A DNA stretch of 15,259 nt from Alangreenwoodia sp963602445 (GTDB taxonomy: Bacteria > Bacillota > Clostridia > Peptostreptococcales > Anaerovoracaceae). The notes under the pieces are model-generated. The model had not been told where the DNA came from. It searched no databases and was given only the letters and a program-made list of their open reading frames with translations. Positions 7,139-13,697 of the stretch are shown in pieces (within the stretch, counting starts at the first letter, position 1; each line of letters begins with the position of its first letter). Position numbers and translations under genes: made by a program. The stretch spans positions 1 to 15,259 of the forward strand of contig CAVCIY010000014.1 in the NCBI GenBank assembly GCA_963602445.1. The letters are read 5' to 3'.

Positions 7139-7182
7139 GTATATTAGTATATAAACTATACACAGTATAGTTCGGATTCCAC
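7102..7182 (+). other. possible RNA stem-loop after the 21-codon ORF
   Basis: GTGGAACCGA (7102-7111) can pair with TCGGATTCCAC (7172-7182) with one bulged base. Inside lies a hairpin, AACTATAC-ACA-GTATAGTT (7154-7172), with perfect 8-bp arms. The outer arm is followed by ATTTTT. The structure spans the end of the first small ORF and precedes the second. It might act as an attenuator or stabilise the mRNA; this is inference from base pairing alone. Confidence 0.35.
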
Positions 7183-7230
7183 ATTTTTAAATTGATATAT
7201 GACCTGAAATTATAACCATGGAGGGTAGTT

Positions 7231-7353
7231 ATGAAAAAAATCATATCAATTATTCTGACATTCATATTAATGATGTCGGCAACAACTGTCGGTTATGCCG
7301 GCAAATGTGAAAATCCGTATCTCAGGGGTTCCAAGATATGGGGCAGAAGTTAG
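7231..7353 (+). CDS. putative 40-residue secreted peptide
   Basis: ATG at 7231, preceded by GGAGGGT at about 4-nt spacing, opens a 40-codon frame ending TAG. The start MKKIISIILTFILMM is a classical signal peptide and the likely cleavage is after GYA, leaving a 17-residue peptide beginning GKCENPYLRG and ending KIWGRS with a single cysteine. It lies 18 bp before the SLH-protein start and probably shares its mRNA. It could be a secreted peptide (signal or surface-associated), or the surviving 5' end of a decayed gene for an exported protein, since the signal sequence resembles those of exported SLH proteins. No homologue recognised. Confidence 0.5.
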   Translation: MKKIISIILTFILMMSATTVGYAGKCENPYLRGSKIWGRS

Positions 7354-7371
7354 GAAAGAAGGTGGATGAAA

Positions 7372-8322
7372 ATGAAAATATATAGAAAAATTTCTTGTGT
7401 AACGATAATATTTTTCCTTTTGGCAGCGCTTGCAGTACCTGTTGCCGCTGATGATACGAATTCACAAAATACAGGCAGCTCATGGTCGGCAGAAGCTATC
7501 AGCTATGTTTCAGATACTATAATGATTGGCAGAGATACAGGTTTTGAGCCTAAGTCTAATGTCACACGCGCGGAAGCTGCTACAGTGGTATGCAGAATGT
7601 TTGATTGTACAATTTCGGGAGATCTGTCACAGTATACTGATGTTAAAACAGATGCATGGTATTATAATGGGATGCAATATGCAGTCGGAGAAGGCATAAT
7701 GAATGGTTATAACAACAAAATGAGACCGTTAGACTTTGTTTCAAGAGAAGAAATGGTTACAATTTTAGGCAGAATGCTTATCTCTAAAAATTTTGCAGAT
7801 TATACAGATTCAAAATCGCAATACAGCGATGACGTTCAGATTTCCGATTGGTCACGAAAATATGTAGATATTATGACAAATCTGGGATGTATAAAAGGGA
7901 AAGAAAACAATAATTTTGATCCTAAAGCCACAATTACCAGGGAGGAATTGGCACAGATCATATATAACATGAAACCGATAATTTTTTCCGGACAAACAGA
8001 AAAGCTGAATATGCCAAATTCAGAGGTTGCTTCGATAGAGCTTTTCTCCGGAAATACAGGCAGAGAAACAACAATAACAGATGCATCTGTTATAGAAAAA
8101 TTTGTAAATATATTAAGCAATGTTTCTATTGAAAAAAAAGAGTACAGGGCACTTCTTACCTCAGGAGTAGGATATTTAATTACTGTAAATTATGCCGATG
8201 GTGAAAGCTATAAACTTGAAGTAAACTATGATGGGAAGAGTATCGATAAAGGAAGGTACTTATATGAAATCACATCTGAATCGATAGACACGAGTTGGTT
8301 TGACAGTATGTTGGGCAAATGA
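7372..8322 (+). CDS. secreted SLH-domain protein of unknown function
   Basis: The 316-aa product carries a signal peptide (residues 1-26, likely cut after AVPVAA) and three S-layer-homology repeats at about 38-77, 88-136 and 150-200. Each has the TRAE-like motif (VTRAEAATV, VSREEMVTI, ITREELAQI). SLH triplets in this family bind pyruvylated secondary cell-wall polymer, so the protein is expected on the cell surface. The last ~110 residues form a separate, probably beta-rich domain (SIELFSGN, GYLITVNYADGESYKLEV, GRYLYEI) that I cannot assign. I prefer the Met at 7372 because AAGGTGG (7359-7365) then has usable spacing; an in-frame ATG at 7366 abuts it. The gene lies downstream of two tiny ORFs and the consensus promoter and ends before a bidirectional terminator. 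Confidence 0.88.
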   Translation: MKIYRKISCVTIIFFLLAALAVPVAADDTNSQNTGSSWSAEAISYVSDTIMIGRDTGFEPKSNVTRAEAATVVCRMFDCTISGDLSQYTDVKTDAWYYNGMQYAVGEGIMNGYNNKMRPLDFVSREEMVTILGRMLISKNFADYTDSKSQYSDDVQISDWSRKYVDIMTNLGCIKGKENNNFDPKATITREELAQIIYNMKPIIFSGQTEKLNMPNSEVASIELFSGNTGRETTITDASVIEKFVNILSNVSIEKKEYRALLTSGVGYLITVNYADGESYKLEVNYDGKSIDKGRYLYEITSESIDTSWFDSMLGK

Positions 8323-8454
8323 TTTGAAAAAGTATATGATATTTGCCTCCTTACATTTAAAGTGGAACAAAATGCTATATTTAAAGTAAAATAAGCCGCA
8401 AACAAGCACTTCAAATAGCAGATGGCTTGGATTGCAGTGGACAAGAAATATACA

Positions 8455-8489
8455 AATCCCTTCAGAATCATAAAAATTCTGAAGGGATT
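8455..8489. terminator. bidirectional terminator between SLH gene and AIM24 gene
   Basis: A perfect 14-bp inverted repeat (AATCCCTTCAGAAT at 8455-8468, complement at 8476-8489) with a 7-nt loop lies between two convergent genes. The flanking T tracts are interrupted on both sides (ATTCTTAATTTT downstream on plus; TATATTTCTT on minus), so termination may be moderate in each direction. Confidence 0.8.
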
Positions 8490-8580
8490 ATTCTTAATTT
8501 TCACGAGAAAAAAAGTGAAAAGTCCAATTTGATTTTGAATGAAAAATGCATAGTGCCGCACTGTGGCAGAATGCTCAGCT

Positions 8581-9258
8581 TTAGCTGTTGCCTGTTGGAA
8601 TATAAGGTTTGATTGCATCCGCAACACCGCTTATAGGCATGGTCTGAAGCCAAACCTTTCCCGGTCCTGTCAGGAGAGTATTGAACAGTCCTTCACCGCC
8701 AAGCAGTTTGTTTTTCAGTCCGGGAACCTGACGAATTTCCATCTTTACACCGGTACTGAATCCGGCAACATTTCCGGTATCTACGATAAGCTGTTCGCCG
8801 GGTCCGAGGTTATATTCGACAAGTTCACCGTCAATTTCGGCAAATGCTGTGCCGTTGCCGCTCAGACGCTGCATGATGAAGCCTTCGCCTCCAAAAAAGC
8901 CAGCGCCCAGTTTTTTGTTGAAATGGATTGACAATTCTACGCTTGCCTCAGATGCGAGGAAAGCTTTCTTTTGCAAGATGATATCCTGTCCGGGACGAAT
9001 ATCCAGCGGAATAATTTTTCCCGGAAAGCTTGAACCGAATGTGATCATACCTGCGCCTTGCGCCGTATAGATGTTTTGGAACATGCTTTCGCCTGAAAAT
9101 GCCTTTGAGAACATTTTTCCGATTCCGCCGCCATTTGTCTCCATCTTCATATTCGGAGTCATCCAAACCATGGATCCACGCTCCGTAATCATCTTTTCAC
9201 CGTTTTCGAGGCTGCAGACAACGACAGGAAAGACTCCGCCTTTTATTTCATATCTCAT
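8581..9258 (-). CDS. AIM24 / TIGR00266 family protein
   Basis: The 225-aa protein matches the bacterial AIM24 family (PF01987, TIGR00266): MRYEIKGGVFPVV start, GSMVWMTPNM, the GGGIGKMFSKAFSGESMFQN segment, the glycine-rich FFGGEGFIMQRLSGNGTAF block, the PGEQLIVDTGNVAGF motif and the LLGGEGLFNTLLTGPGKVWLQTMP ending. The family has a beta-sandwich (tryptophan-RNA-binding-attenuator-like) fold. Its biochemical role in bacteria is not established, although the yeast namesake is mitochondrial. The start at 9258 is supported by AAGGAG (9267-9272) 8 nt upstream. AT-rich DNA at 9309-9337 contains TATAAT-like boxes on the minus strand but no good -35. It is a single gene, convergent with the SLH gene and divergent from glmU. 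Confidence 0.93.
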   Translation of the reverse strand: MRYEIKGGVFPVVVCSLENGEKMITERGSMVWMTPNMKMETNGGGIGKMFSKAFSGESMFQNIYTAQGAGMITFGSSFPGKIIPLDIRPGQDIILQKKAFLASEASVELSIHFNKKLGAGFFGGEGFIMQRLSGNGTAFAEIDGELVEYNLGPGEQLIVDTGNVAGFSTGVKMEIRQVPGLKNKLLGGEGLFNTLLTGPGKVWLQTMPISGVADAIKPYIPTGNS

Positions 9259-9284
9259 AATATCGTCTCCTTCTTTAAATAGCC

Positions 9285-9556
9285 GCCTAGGCAGGTTTTT
9301 ACAACTAAATTATAAAGCTTTTTATAGCTTAATTATAAATTTATAAACCGATATATTTATATTGTACATTACTTATGTTGAGACAGCAAGACAGAAACGT
9401 TACGTCATGGGGACGGCACGATTACAGTTCTGCCGCAAAGATAAACCCGGATTTAAGAATTATAAATCAAGCATCAAGCAGCAACAGAATATTTCTTAAA
9501 GTGTTACATATGTCTTGGCAGTTAATAAAGCCGACAAACCGTGTTTTAATTAGATA
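9285..9556. other. intergenic region without a recognised feature
   Basis: This stretch between the AIM24 start and the putative glmU promoter holds AT-rich DNA (9305-9360), with a small inverted repeat AAGCT/AGCTT, then about 190 bp of mixed composition. An open frame at 9375-9620 on the plus strand has no ribosome binding site and no recognisable family. I see no transposon ends, RNA gene or conserved motif. Confidence 0.5.
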
Positions 9557-9586
9557 TTTACATATGATACCAAAAAGTATTATAAT
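9557..9586 (+). promoter_or_regulatory. putative promoter of glmU
   Basis: TTTACA (9557-9562), an 18-bp spacer and a perfect TATAAT (9581-9586) face glmU. If used, the start near 9593 gives a leader of about 475 nt that would contain both tandem arrays at 9667-9920 and 9925-10022. No closer promoter with both boxes was found. Confidence 0.6.
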
Positions 9587-9666
9587 AATATGCCGATGTC
9601 AAAAAGTAAGGCTGCCGTGAGCAGTACGAGAATTCTGTGTACAAGGTGCAGAGATGACAACCTCAT

Positions 9667-9920
9667 AAGGGCGGCATGAAAATATCGCAAGGTCAGTGTG
9701 TAAGCACATAAGGTCGGCGCAAAAGACGCAAGGTCAGTGTGTAAGCACATAAGGTCGGTGCGAAAGACGCAAGATTGATGCAAAAGACGCAAGGTCGGCA
9801 TGAAAAAACGCAAGATTGATGCGAAAGACGCAAGGTCGGCGCAAAAAACGTAAGATTGGCACAAAAGATCGCAGGTTTGTGTGAAAGACTGTAGGTTTGT
9901 GTGAAAATGACACAATCAGT
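9667..9920. repeat. 20/21-bp tandem array, about 12 copies, upstream of glmU
   Basis: Degenerate 20- or 21-bp units of the type AAGGTCGGCGCAAAAGACGC begin at 9667, 9689, 9710, 9730, 9751 and onward to about 9920. Variants start AAGATTGATGC or AGGTTTGTGTG. A 41-bp block (an AAGGTCAGTGTGTAAGCACAT unit plus a GGCGC/GGTGC unit) is repeated nearly exactly at 9689-9729 and 9730-9770, showing recent duplication of a two-unit block. The last copies toward 9920 are most diverged. The array is open in some minus-strand frames, giving repetitive ORFs that I do not regard as genes. Confidence 0.9.
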
Positions 9921-9924
9921 GTCG

Positions 9925-10022
9925 CAACAGATATTTGTCAACGGATGTTAGCCAACAGATGTTAGCCAACGGATGATTGTCAACGGATGTTAGCCAACAG
10001 ATGTTAGCTAACGGATGTTTAT
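9925..10022. repeat. 14-bp tandem array, 7 copies, upstream of glmU
   Basis: Seven 14-bp copies of the type CAACGGATGTTAGC start at 9925, 9939, 9953, 9967, 9981, 9995 and 10009. Copies 2-4 and 5-7 form two nearly identical 42-bp triplets. The array follows the 20/21-bp array after only a few bases yet has an unrelated unit. It ends 45 bp before the glmU start. Confidence 0.92.
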
Positions 10023-10067
10023 TATTTTGATGCAAGACACGAATACAGGCGGGAAAGGTGAAAAGAT

Positions 10068-11447
10068 ATGAAATGTAATACAGCAATTATTCTTGCTGCA
10101 GGCGCGGGAACTCGTATGAAGTCTTCTAAGCCTAAGGTTCTTCATGAGGTGAGCGGTAAATCTATGGTGAACCACGTCATAGAGCAGGTGAGAAAAGCGG
10201 GTGCAAAAAATATTATCGTGGTTGTGGGCCACGGGGCAGAGCTTGTCAAAGGGGCTCTTGAAAATGAAGATGTTTCTTTTGCTGTCCAGGAGCAGCAGCT
10301 TGGAACGGGTCATGCTGTCATGCAGGCGGCAGATCTGATTGATGATGAAGGAAATGTCTTGGTACTTTGTGCCGATACTCCTCTCATTACAGCTAAGTCA
10401 CTTACGGCTCTCGCCGATTATCACGCCGAAAACAACAATGCAGTGACGGTTCTCACTGCAAATATTGACAATCCTTTTGGATATGGAAGGATTGTAAGAG
10501 ATGATGATGGCAGGTTCGAGAAGATTGTTGAGGAAAAGGATGCATGCGATGAAGAAAAGAAAATTTGTGAGATAAATTCAGGCATGTATTGTTATAAAGC
10601 CGAATTTTTGAAGGAATATCTGAATAAGCTTACAAATGACAACAGTCAGAAAGAATATTACATTACTGACCTGATTGAGATGGCAGTAAGAGATAAGCTT
10701 GGAGCAGGTGGTTTTGCCATAGAAGATAACCGTGAGATTATGGGAGTAAACAACAGAGTTCAGCTTTCCGAAGCACAGAAAATCATGAACCGCAGAATTG
10801 CCGAACGTCATATGATGAACGGTGTTACTGTCATGAATCCAGACGATGTATATATCGAGGATGATGTTGTGATCAGAAATGATACTGAGGTGTGGTCCGG
10901 TGCGGTTATCAAGGGAAAGACAGTAATCGGAAGCGGATGTGTGATCGGCAAGGATACTATTATTGAGGACAGCATTATAGGGGACAGAGTTGATATCTTG
11001 AAATCTGTCATCAAGGAGAGCAAGGTCGGATCCGATACTACCGTAGGCCCGTTTGCCTATCTCAGACCAAAGACTCAGGTCGGAAATGAGTGCCGGGTGG
11101 GCGACTTTGTGGAGATGAAGAATGCTATTTTCGGAGACGGTTCGAAGGCGTCGCATCTGTCATATATCGGAGATGCCGACGTGGGTGAAAATGTAAATGT
11201 CGGATGCGGAGTTGTTTTTTCAAATTATGACGGCGTAAATAAATTCCGCTCTACGGTCGGTGACAGGGCATTTATCGGGAGCAACGTAAATCTGATAGCG
11301 CCTGTGACGCTTGAAGACGACGCATATGTGGCTGCGGGAACGACTGTCACTGTGACTGTTCCGGAGGGCTCACTTTGTGTCGGGCGTTCGCATGAAATTT
11401 TAGAAGAAGGCTGGGTCGAGAAAAAGGGTCTGAGCAGAAAGAAGTAA
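10068..11447 (+). CDS. glmU: bifunctional UDP-GlcNAc pyrophosphorylase / glucosamine-1-phosphate acetyltransferase GlmU
   Basis: Makes UDP-GlcNAc from glucosamine-1-phosphate in two steps, acetylation by the C-terminal domain and uridylylation by the N-terminal domain; the product feeds MurA. The 459-aa protein begins with the nucleotidyltransferase signature LAAGAGTRMKSSKPKVLH (9-26), followed by QEQQLGTGHA, CADTPLI and EINSGMY. The second half is a left-handed beta-helix of hexapeptide repeats with YLRPKTQVG, KASHLSYIGDADVG and NYDGVNK, which carry the acetyltransferase residues. AAAGGTGA (10054-10061) lies 6 nt before the ATG. It opens the glmU-prs-pth-mfd run, matching the B. subtilis gcaD-prs region. 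CADTPLI has Ala where CGDTPLI is common; the metal-binding Asp is kept. Confidence 0.97.
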   Translation: MKCNTAIILAAGAGTRMKSSKPKVLHEVSGKSMVNHVIEQVRKAGAKNIIVVVGHGAELVKGALENEDVSFAVQEQQLGTGHAVMQAADLIDDEGNVLVLCADTPLITAKSLTALADYHAENNNAVTVLTANIDNPFGYGRIVRDDDGRFEKIVEEKDACDEEKKICEINSGMYCYKAEFLKEYLNKLTNDNSQKEYYITDLIEMAVRDKLGAGGFAIEDNREIMGVNNRVQLSEAQKIMNRRIAERHMMNGVTVMNPDDVYIEDDVVIRNDTEVWSGAVIKGKTVIGSGCVIGKDTIIEDSIIGDRVDILKSVIKESKVGSDTTVGPFAYLRPKTQVGNECRVGDFVEMKNAIFGDGSKASHLSYIGDADVGENVNVGCGVVFSNYDGVNKFRSTVGDRAFIGSNVNLIAPVTLEDDAYVAAGTTVTVTVPEGSLCVGRSHEILEEGWVEKKGLSRKK

Positions 11448-11498
11448 TTTTGAGAGTTCTGAAGTAAAAACCGGAAAAATCGGGGGAATTTTGAAGGA

Positions 11499-11560
11499 AA
11501 ATCTCCTGAGAAAGAGAAATCTCTTGAGAAAAAATATTAATTTTTAAAAATATTAATTTT
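11499..11560. repeat. two short direct repeat pairs in the glmU-prs spacer
   Basis: AAATCTCYTGAGAAA occurs at 11499-11513 and 11517-11531 (one difference). An AT-rich AAAATATTAATTTT occurs at 11531-11544 and 11547-11560. They fill the centre of the 214-bp spacer. No clear terminator follows glmU, so prs may be read from both upstream transcription and a local promoter. The best local -10 is TACAAT in GTTGTACAATAAA at about 11602-11607, with a poor -35. Confidence 0.6.
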
Positions 11561-11661
11561 GCGAATTTTGTGCAAGGTATTTCATTTCGAATGAAACGGT
11601 TGTACAATAAAAGAGCGAAAAGCATTATCTATAAATCATTTGGTACGGAGGAAAAAACGAT

Positions 11662-12624
11662 ATGAAAAACGGAGTATTTAGTGAGTACAAAGTCTTTGCC
11701 GGAAATGCAAATCCTGCATTGGCGCAGGAAATTGCGGACATTATGGGAAAGCCGCTCGGAAAGTCTACAGTCAAGAAGTTCAGCGACGGCGAGATATCTG
11801 TAAGTCTGTGGGAAAGTGTTCGTGGTGAAGATATATATATCGTTCAGTCTACGTGCGAACCGACAAATGACAATCTCATGGAGCTCCTTATTATGGTTGA
11901 CTCTATGAAGAGAGCTTCTGCAGCAAGGATAAATGCAGTTATTCCTTATTACGGATATGCAAGACAGGACAGAATCGCAAAGGCAAGAGATCCTATTACA
12001 GCAAAGCTTGTAGCGGATCTTCTTCATGTGGCAGGTGTTGACAGAGTAATCACTATGGACCTTCATGCCGCACAGATTCAGGGATATTTCGATATTCCCG
12101 TAGATCATCTTATAGGTATGCCTATTATCGGAAAATATTTCAAGGGACTCATCAAGGACGGTACTATCAACAATGATGTAGTAGTAGTATCTCCTGATCT
12201 TGGAAGTGTTACAAGGACAAGAAAGCTCTCTGACATGCTCGATTGTCCTATCGCGATTGTTGACAAGAGAAGACCGAAGCCAAATGTTTCGGAAATCATG
12301 AATATCATTGGAGATGTTGAAGGAAAGACAGCAATTCTCGTAGATGACATGGTGGACACTGCAGGCACCATTACAAATGCCGCAAATGCCATCAAGGGAC
12401 TCGGCGCTACCGAAGTATATGCCGCAGCAACTCATCCGGTGCTCTCAGGACCTGCTATTGAAAGGATTCAGAATTCAGAGATCAAGCAGATGGTGATGCT
12501 GAATACCATTCCTATTCCTGAAGAAAAGATGATTGACAAGTTCAAGATTCTTTCTGTGGCACCATTATTTGCCGAAACTATGATTCGCATATTCAACAAT
12601 GATTCCTTAAGTGAAATTCTTTAA
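11662..12624 (+). CDS. prs: ribose-phosphate pyrophosphokinase (PRPP synthetase)
   Basis: Forms PRPP from ribose-5-phosphate and ATP, the precursor of purines, pyrimidines, NAD, histidine and tryptophan. The 320-aa length and motifs fit class I enzymes: KKFSDGEISV near the N-terminus, YYGYARQDR, DPITAKLVADLL, the metal-binding TMDLHAAQIQGYFDIPVDHL, the flexible loop after VVVSPDLGSVTRTRKLSD, and the PRPP-binding VDDMVDTAGT. The usual DHGG-like turn of the catalytic loop reads DLGS, as in some clostridial homologues of the class. GGAGG (11647-11651) lies 10 nt before the ATG. It is 214 bp after glmU and is followed by its own terminator, unlike B. subtilis, where ctc comes next. Confidence 0.96.
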   Translation: MKNGVFSEYKVFAGNANPALAQEIADIMGKPLGKSTVKKFSDGEISVSLWESVRGEDIYIVQSTCEPTNDNLMELLIMVDSMKRASAARINAVIPYYGYARQDRIAKARDPITAKLVADLLHVAGVDRVITMDLHAAQIQGYFDIPVDHLIGMPIIGKYFKGLIKDGTINNDVVVVSPDLGSVTRTRKLSDMLDCPIAIVDKRRPKPNVSEIMNIIGDVEGKTAILVDDMVDTAGTITNAANAIKGLGATEVYAAATHPVLSGPAIERIQNSEIKQMVMLNTIPIPEEKMIDKFKILSVAPLFAETMIRIFNNDSLSEIL

Positions 12625-12646
12625 ACGAAATTCTTAATGTGTAATC

Positions 12647-12689
12647 CGGATCTCCCTGCCAGAGCATTATCTCAAGGGAGGTCCGTTTT
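12647..12689 (+). terminator. intrinsic terminator after prs
   Basis: CGGATCTCCCT (12647-12657) pairs with AGGGAGGTCCG (12675-12685) through 11 bp including one G-U pair, with a 17-nt loop, followed by four T residues. It starts 22 bp after the prs stop. The long loop and short T run suggest partial termination. Confidence 0.75.
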
Positions 12690-12781
12690 GATATATGGGC
12701 AAATGCAGAAAAATATAGAAAAGAAAAATACAGAAAAAATATAAAAAGCACAGAAAACAAAAAGATGAAAGGAACAATGCA

Positions 12782-13657
12782 TTGTATATTATCGCAGGGC
12801 TGGGAAATCCCGGAAAAAAATATGAATATACAAAACACAATGTCGGATTTCTCACGATAGACATACTTGCCGGGAAGCTTGGCATAAAGGTAAACAAGCT
12901 TAAGCACAAGGCTCTGACGGGTGAAGGTTTTATAGTGGGAGAAAAGGTTTTGCTTGTAAAGCCTCAGACATATATGAATCTGAGCGGTGAAAGTCTCAGG
13001 GAAGTCATGTCATTTTATAAAGAGGAAATGGATCATCTCATAGTGATTTATGACGATATAGATATAGGACTGGGTTCGATTCGCATAAGGAAGAAGGGCA
13101 GCGCCGGAACTCACAATGGCATGCGTTCTGTTATATATCAGCTAAACTCGGAGGATTTTCCGAGGATACGCGTGGGTATCGGGAGCGAAAATAAAGGTGA
13201 TCTGGTCGATTATGTGATAAGCGGCTTTAAGGGTGAGGACGCGAGGATTATCGAGGAGAGCATCACTAAGGCGGCAGATGCTGCTTATTGTATTGTGGAA
13301 AAGGGAATAGACATCGCCATGGGCGAGTATAATAAAAGAGTGAAAAAGCCGAAGAAGACGGAAAACGAAGCTGCGGAAAATGATGATAAAACTCAGCCTG
13401 ACGGATATGACAAAATTAATGCTGATATTTCGGAAGACATGCTCGGAGGGGCGTGCAGCGATGCTCCGGGTGACGAGACGCAAGGGGCAAAGTCAGCCGC
13501 GGCTGCCTGCGAAGAGACCGAAGAAACTGCGGATTCTCCGGTAAGCGAAGGCGAAGAGACTGAAGTAAAATCAGCCGTGACTGCTTGCAAAGCGGCAGAA
13601 GGTAAACCGAAGACGAAGGGATTAAGAGGGTTGTTCGCAAGGCGAACAAAGGACTAA
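12782..13657 (+). CDS. pth: peptidyl-tRNA hydrolase with acidic C-terminal extension
   Basis: Cleaves peptidyl-tRNA released by stalled ribosomes, recycling tRNA. The start is a TTG at 12782 with GAAAGGA 8 nt upstream; no in-frame ATG precedes it and the family start YIIAGLGNPG follows at once. Catalytic-site residues are all visible: N9 in GLGNPG, H19 in TKHNVGF, D92 in IYDDIDI and N112 in GTHNGMRS. The catalytic domain ends near residue 187, where most Pth proteins end. This one continues for about 104 residues, rich in Glu, Asp, Ala, Thr and Lys, and finishes with a basic KGLRGLFARRTKD. The tail has the same codon usage and no frameshift, so it looks like a real extension of probably disordered sequence. 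It lies 40 bp before mfd, as pth (spoVC) precedes mfd in Bacillus. Confidence 0.95.
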   Translation: MYIIAGLGNPGKKYEYTKHNVGFLTIDILAGKLGIKVNKLKHKALTGEGFIVGEKVLLVKPQTYMNLSGESLREVMSFYKEEMDHLIVIYDDIDIGLGSIRIRKKGSAGTHNGMRSVIYQLNSEDFPRIRVGIGSENKGDLVDYVISGFKGEDARIIEESITKAADAAYCIVEKGIDIAMGEYNKRVKKPKKTENEAAENDDKTQPDGYDKINADISEDMLGGACSDAPGDETQGAKSAAAACEETEETADSPVSEGEETEVKSAVTACKAAEGKPKTKGLRGLFARRTKD

Positions 13658-13697
13658 GACGTAATCATTGGCGGAGTTTTTAAATTGAGGAGACTAT

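Noticed and set aside
8427..8627. Plus-strand 61-codon and minus-strand 133-codon ORFs around the SLH/AIM24 junction
   Set aside because: They run through the bidirectional terminator and into flanking genes, with no ribosome site or family similarity.
9305..9340. Minus-strand promoter for the AIM24 gene
   Set aside because: Two TATAAT-like boxes exist, but no -35 with more than weak similarity; AT-rich DNA makes such boxes common.
9410..9450. Possible transposon end or short interspersed repeat around GGGGACGGCACG
   Set aside because: Only a 5-bp inverted repeat (CGGCA/TGCCG) was found, with no target duplication or transposase.
9375..9620. Plus-strand ORF of 81 codons in the AIM24-glmU spacer
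   Set aside because: No ribosome binding site, no recognised domain, and its 3' end crosses the putative glmU promoter. A decayed gene fragment cannot be excluded.
9580..9941. Two overlapping minus-strand ORFs (111 and 82 codons) with repetitive sequence such as DLASFAPTL
   Set aside because: They are translations of the 20/21-bp tandem array. Both frames give similar repeats because the period is near a multiple of three, neither has a ribosome binding site, and no family is recognisable.
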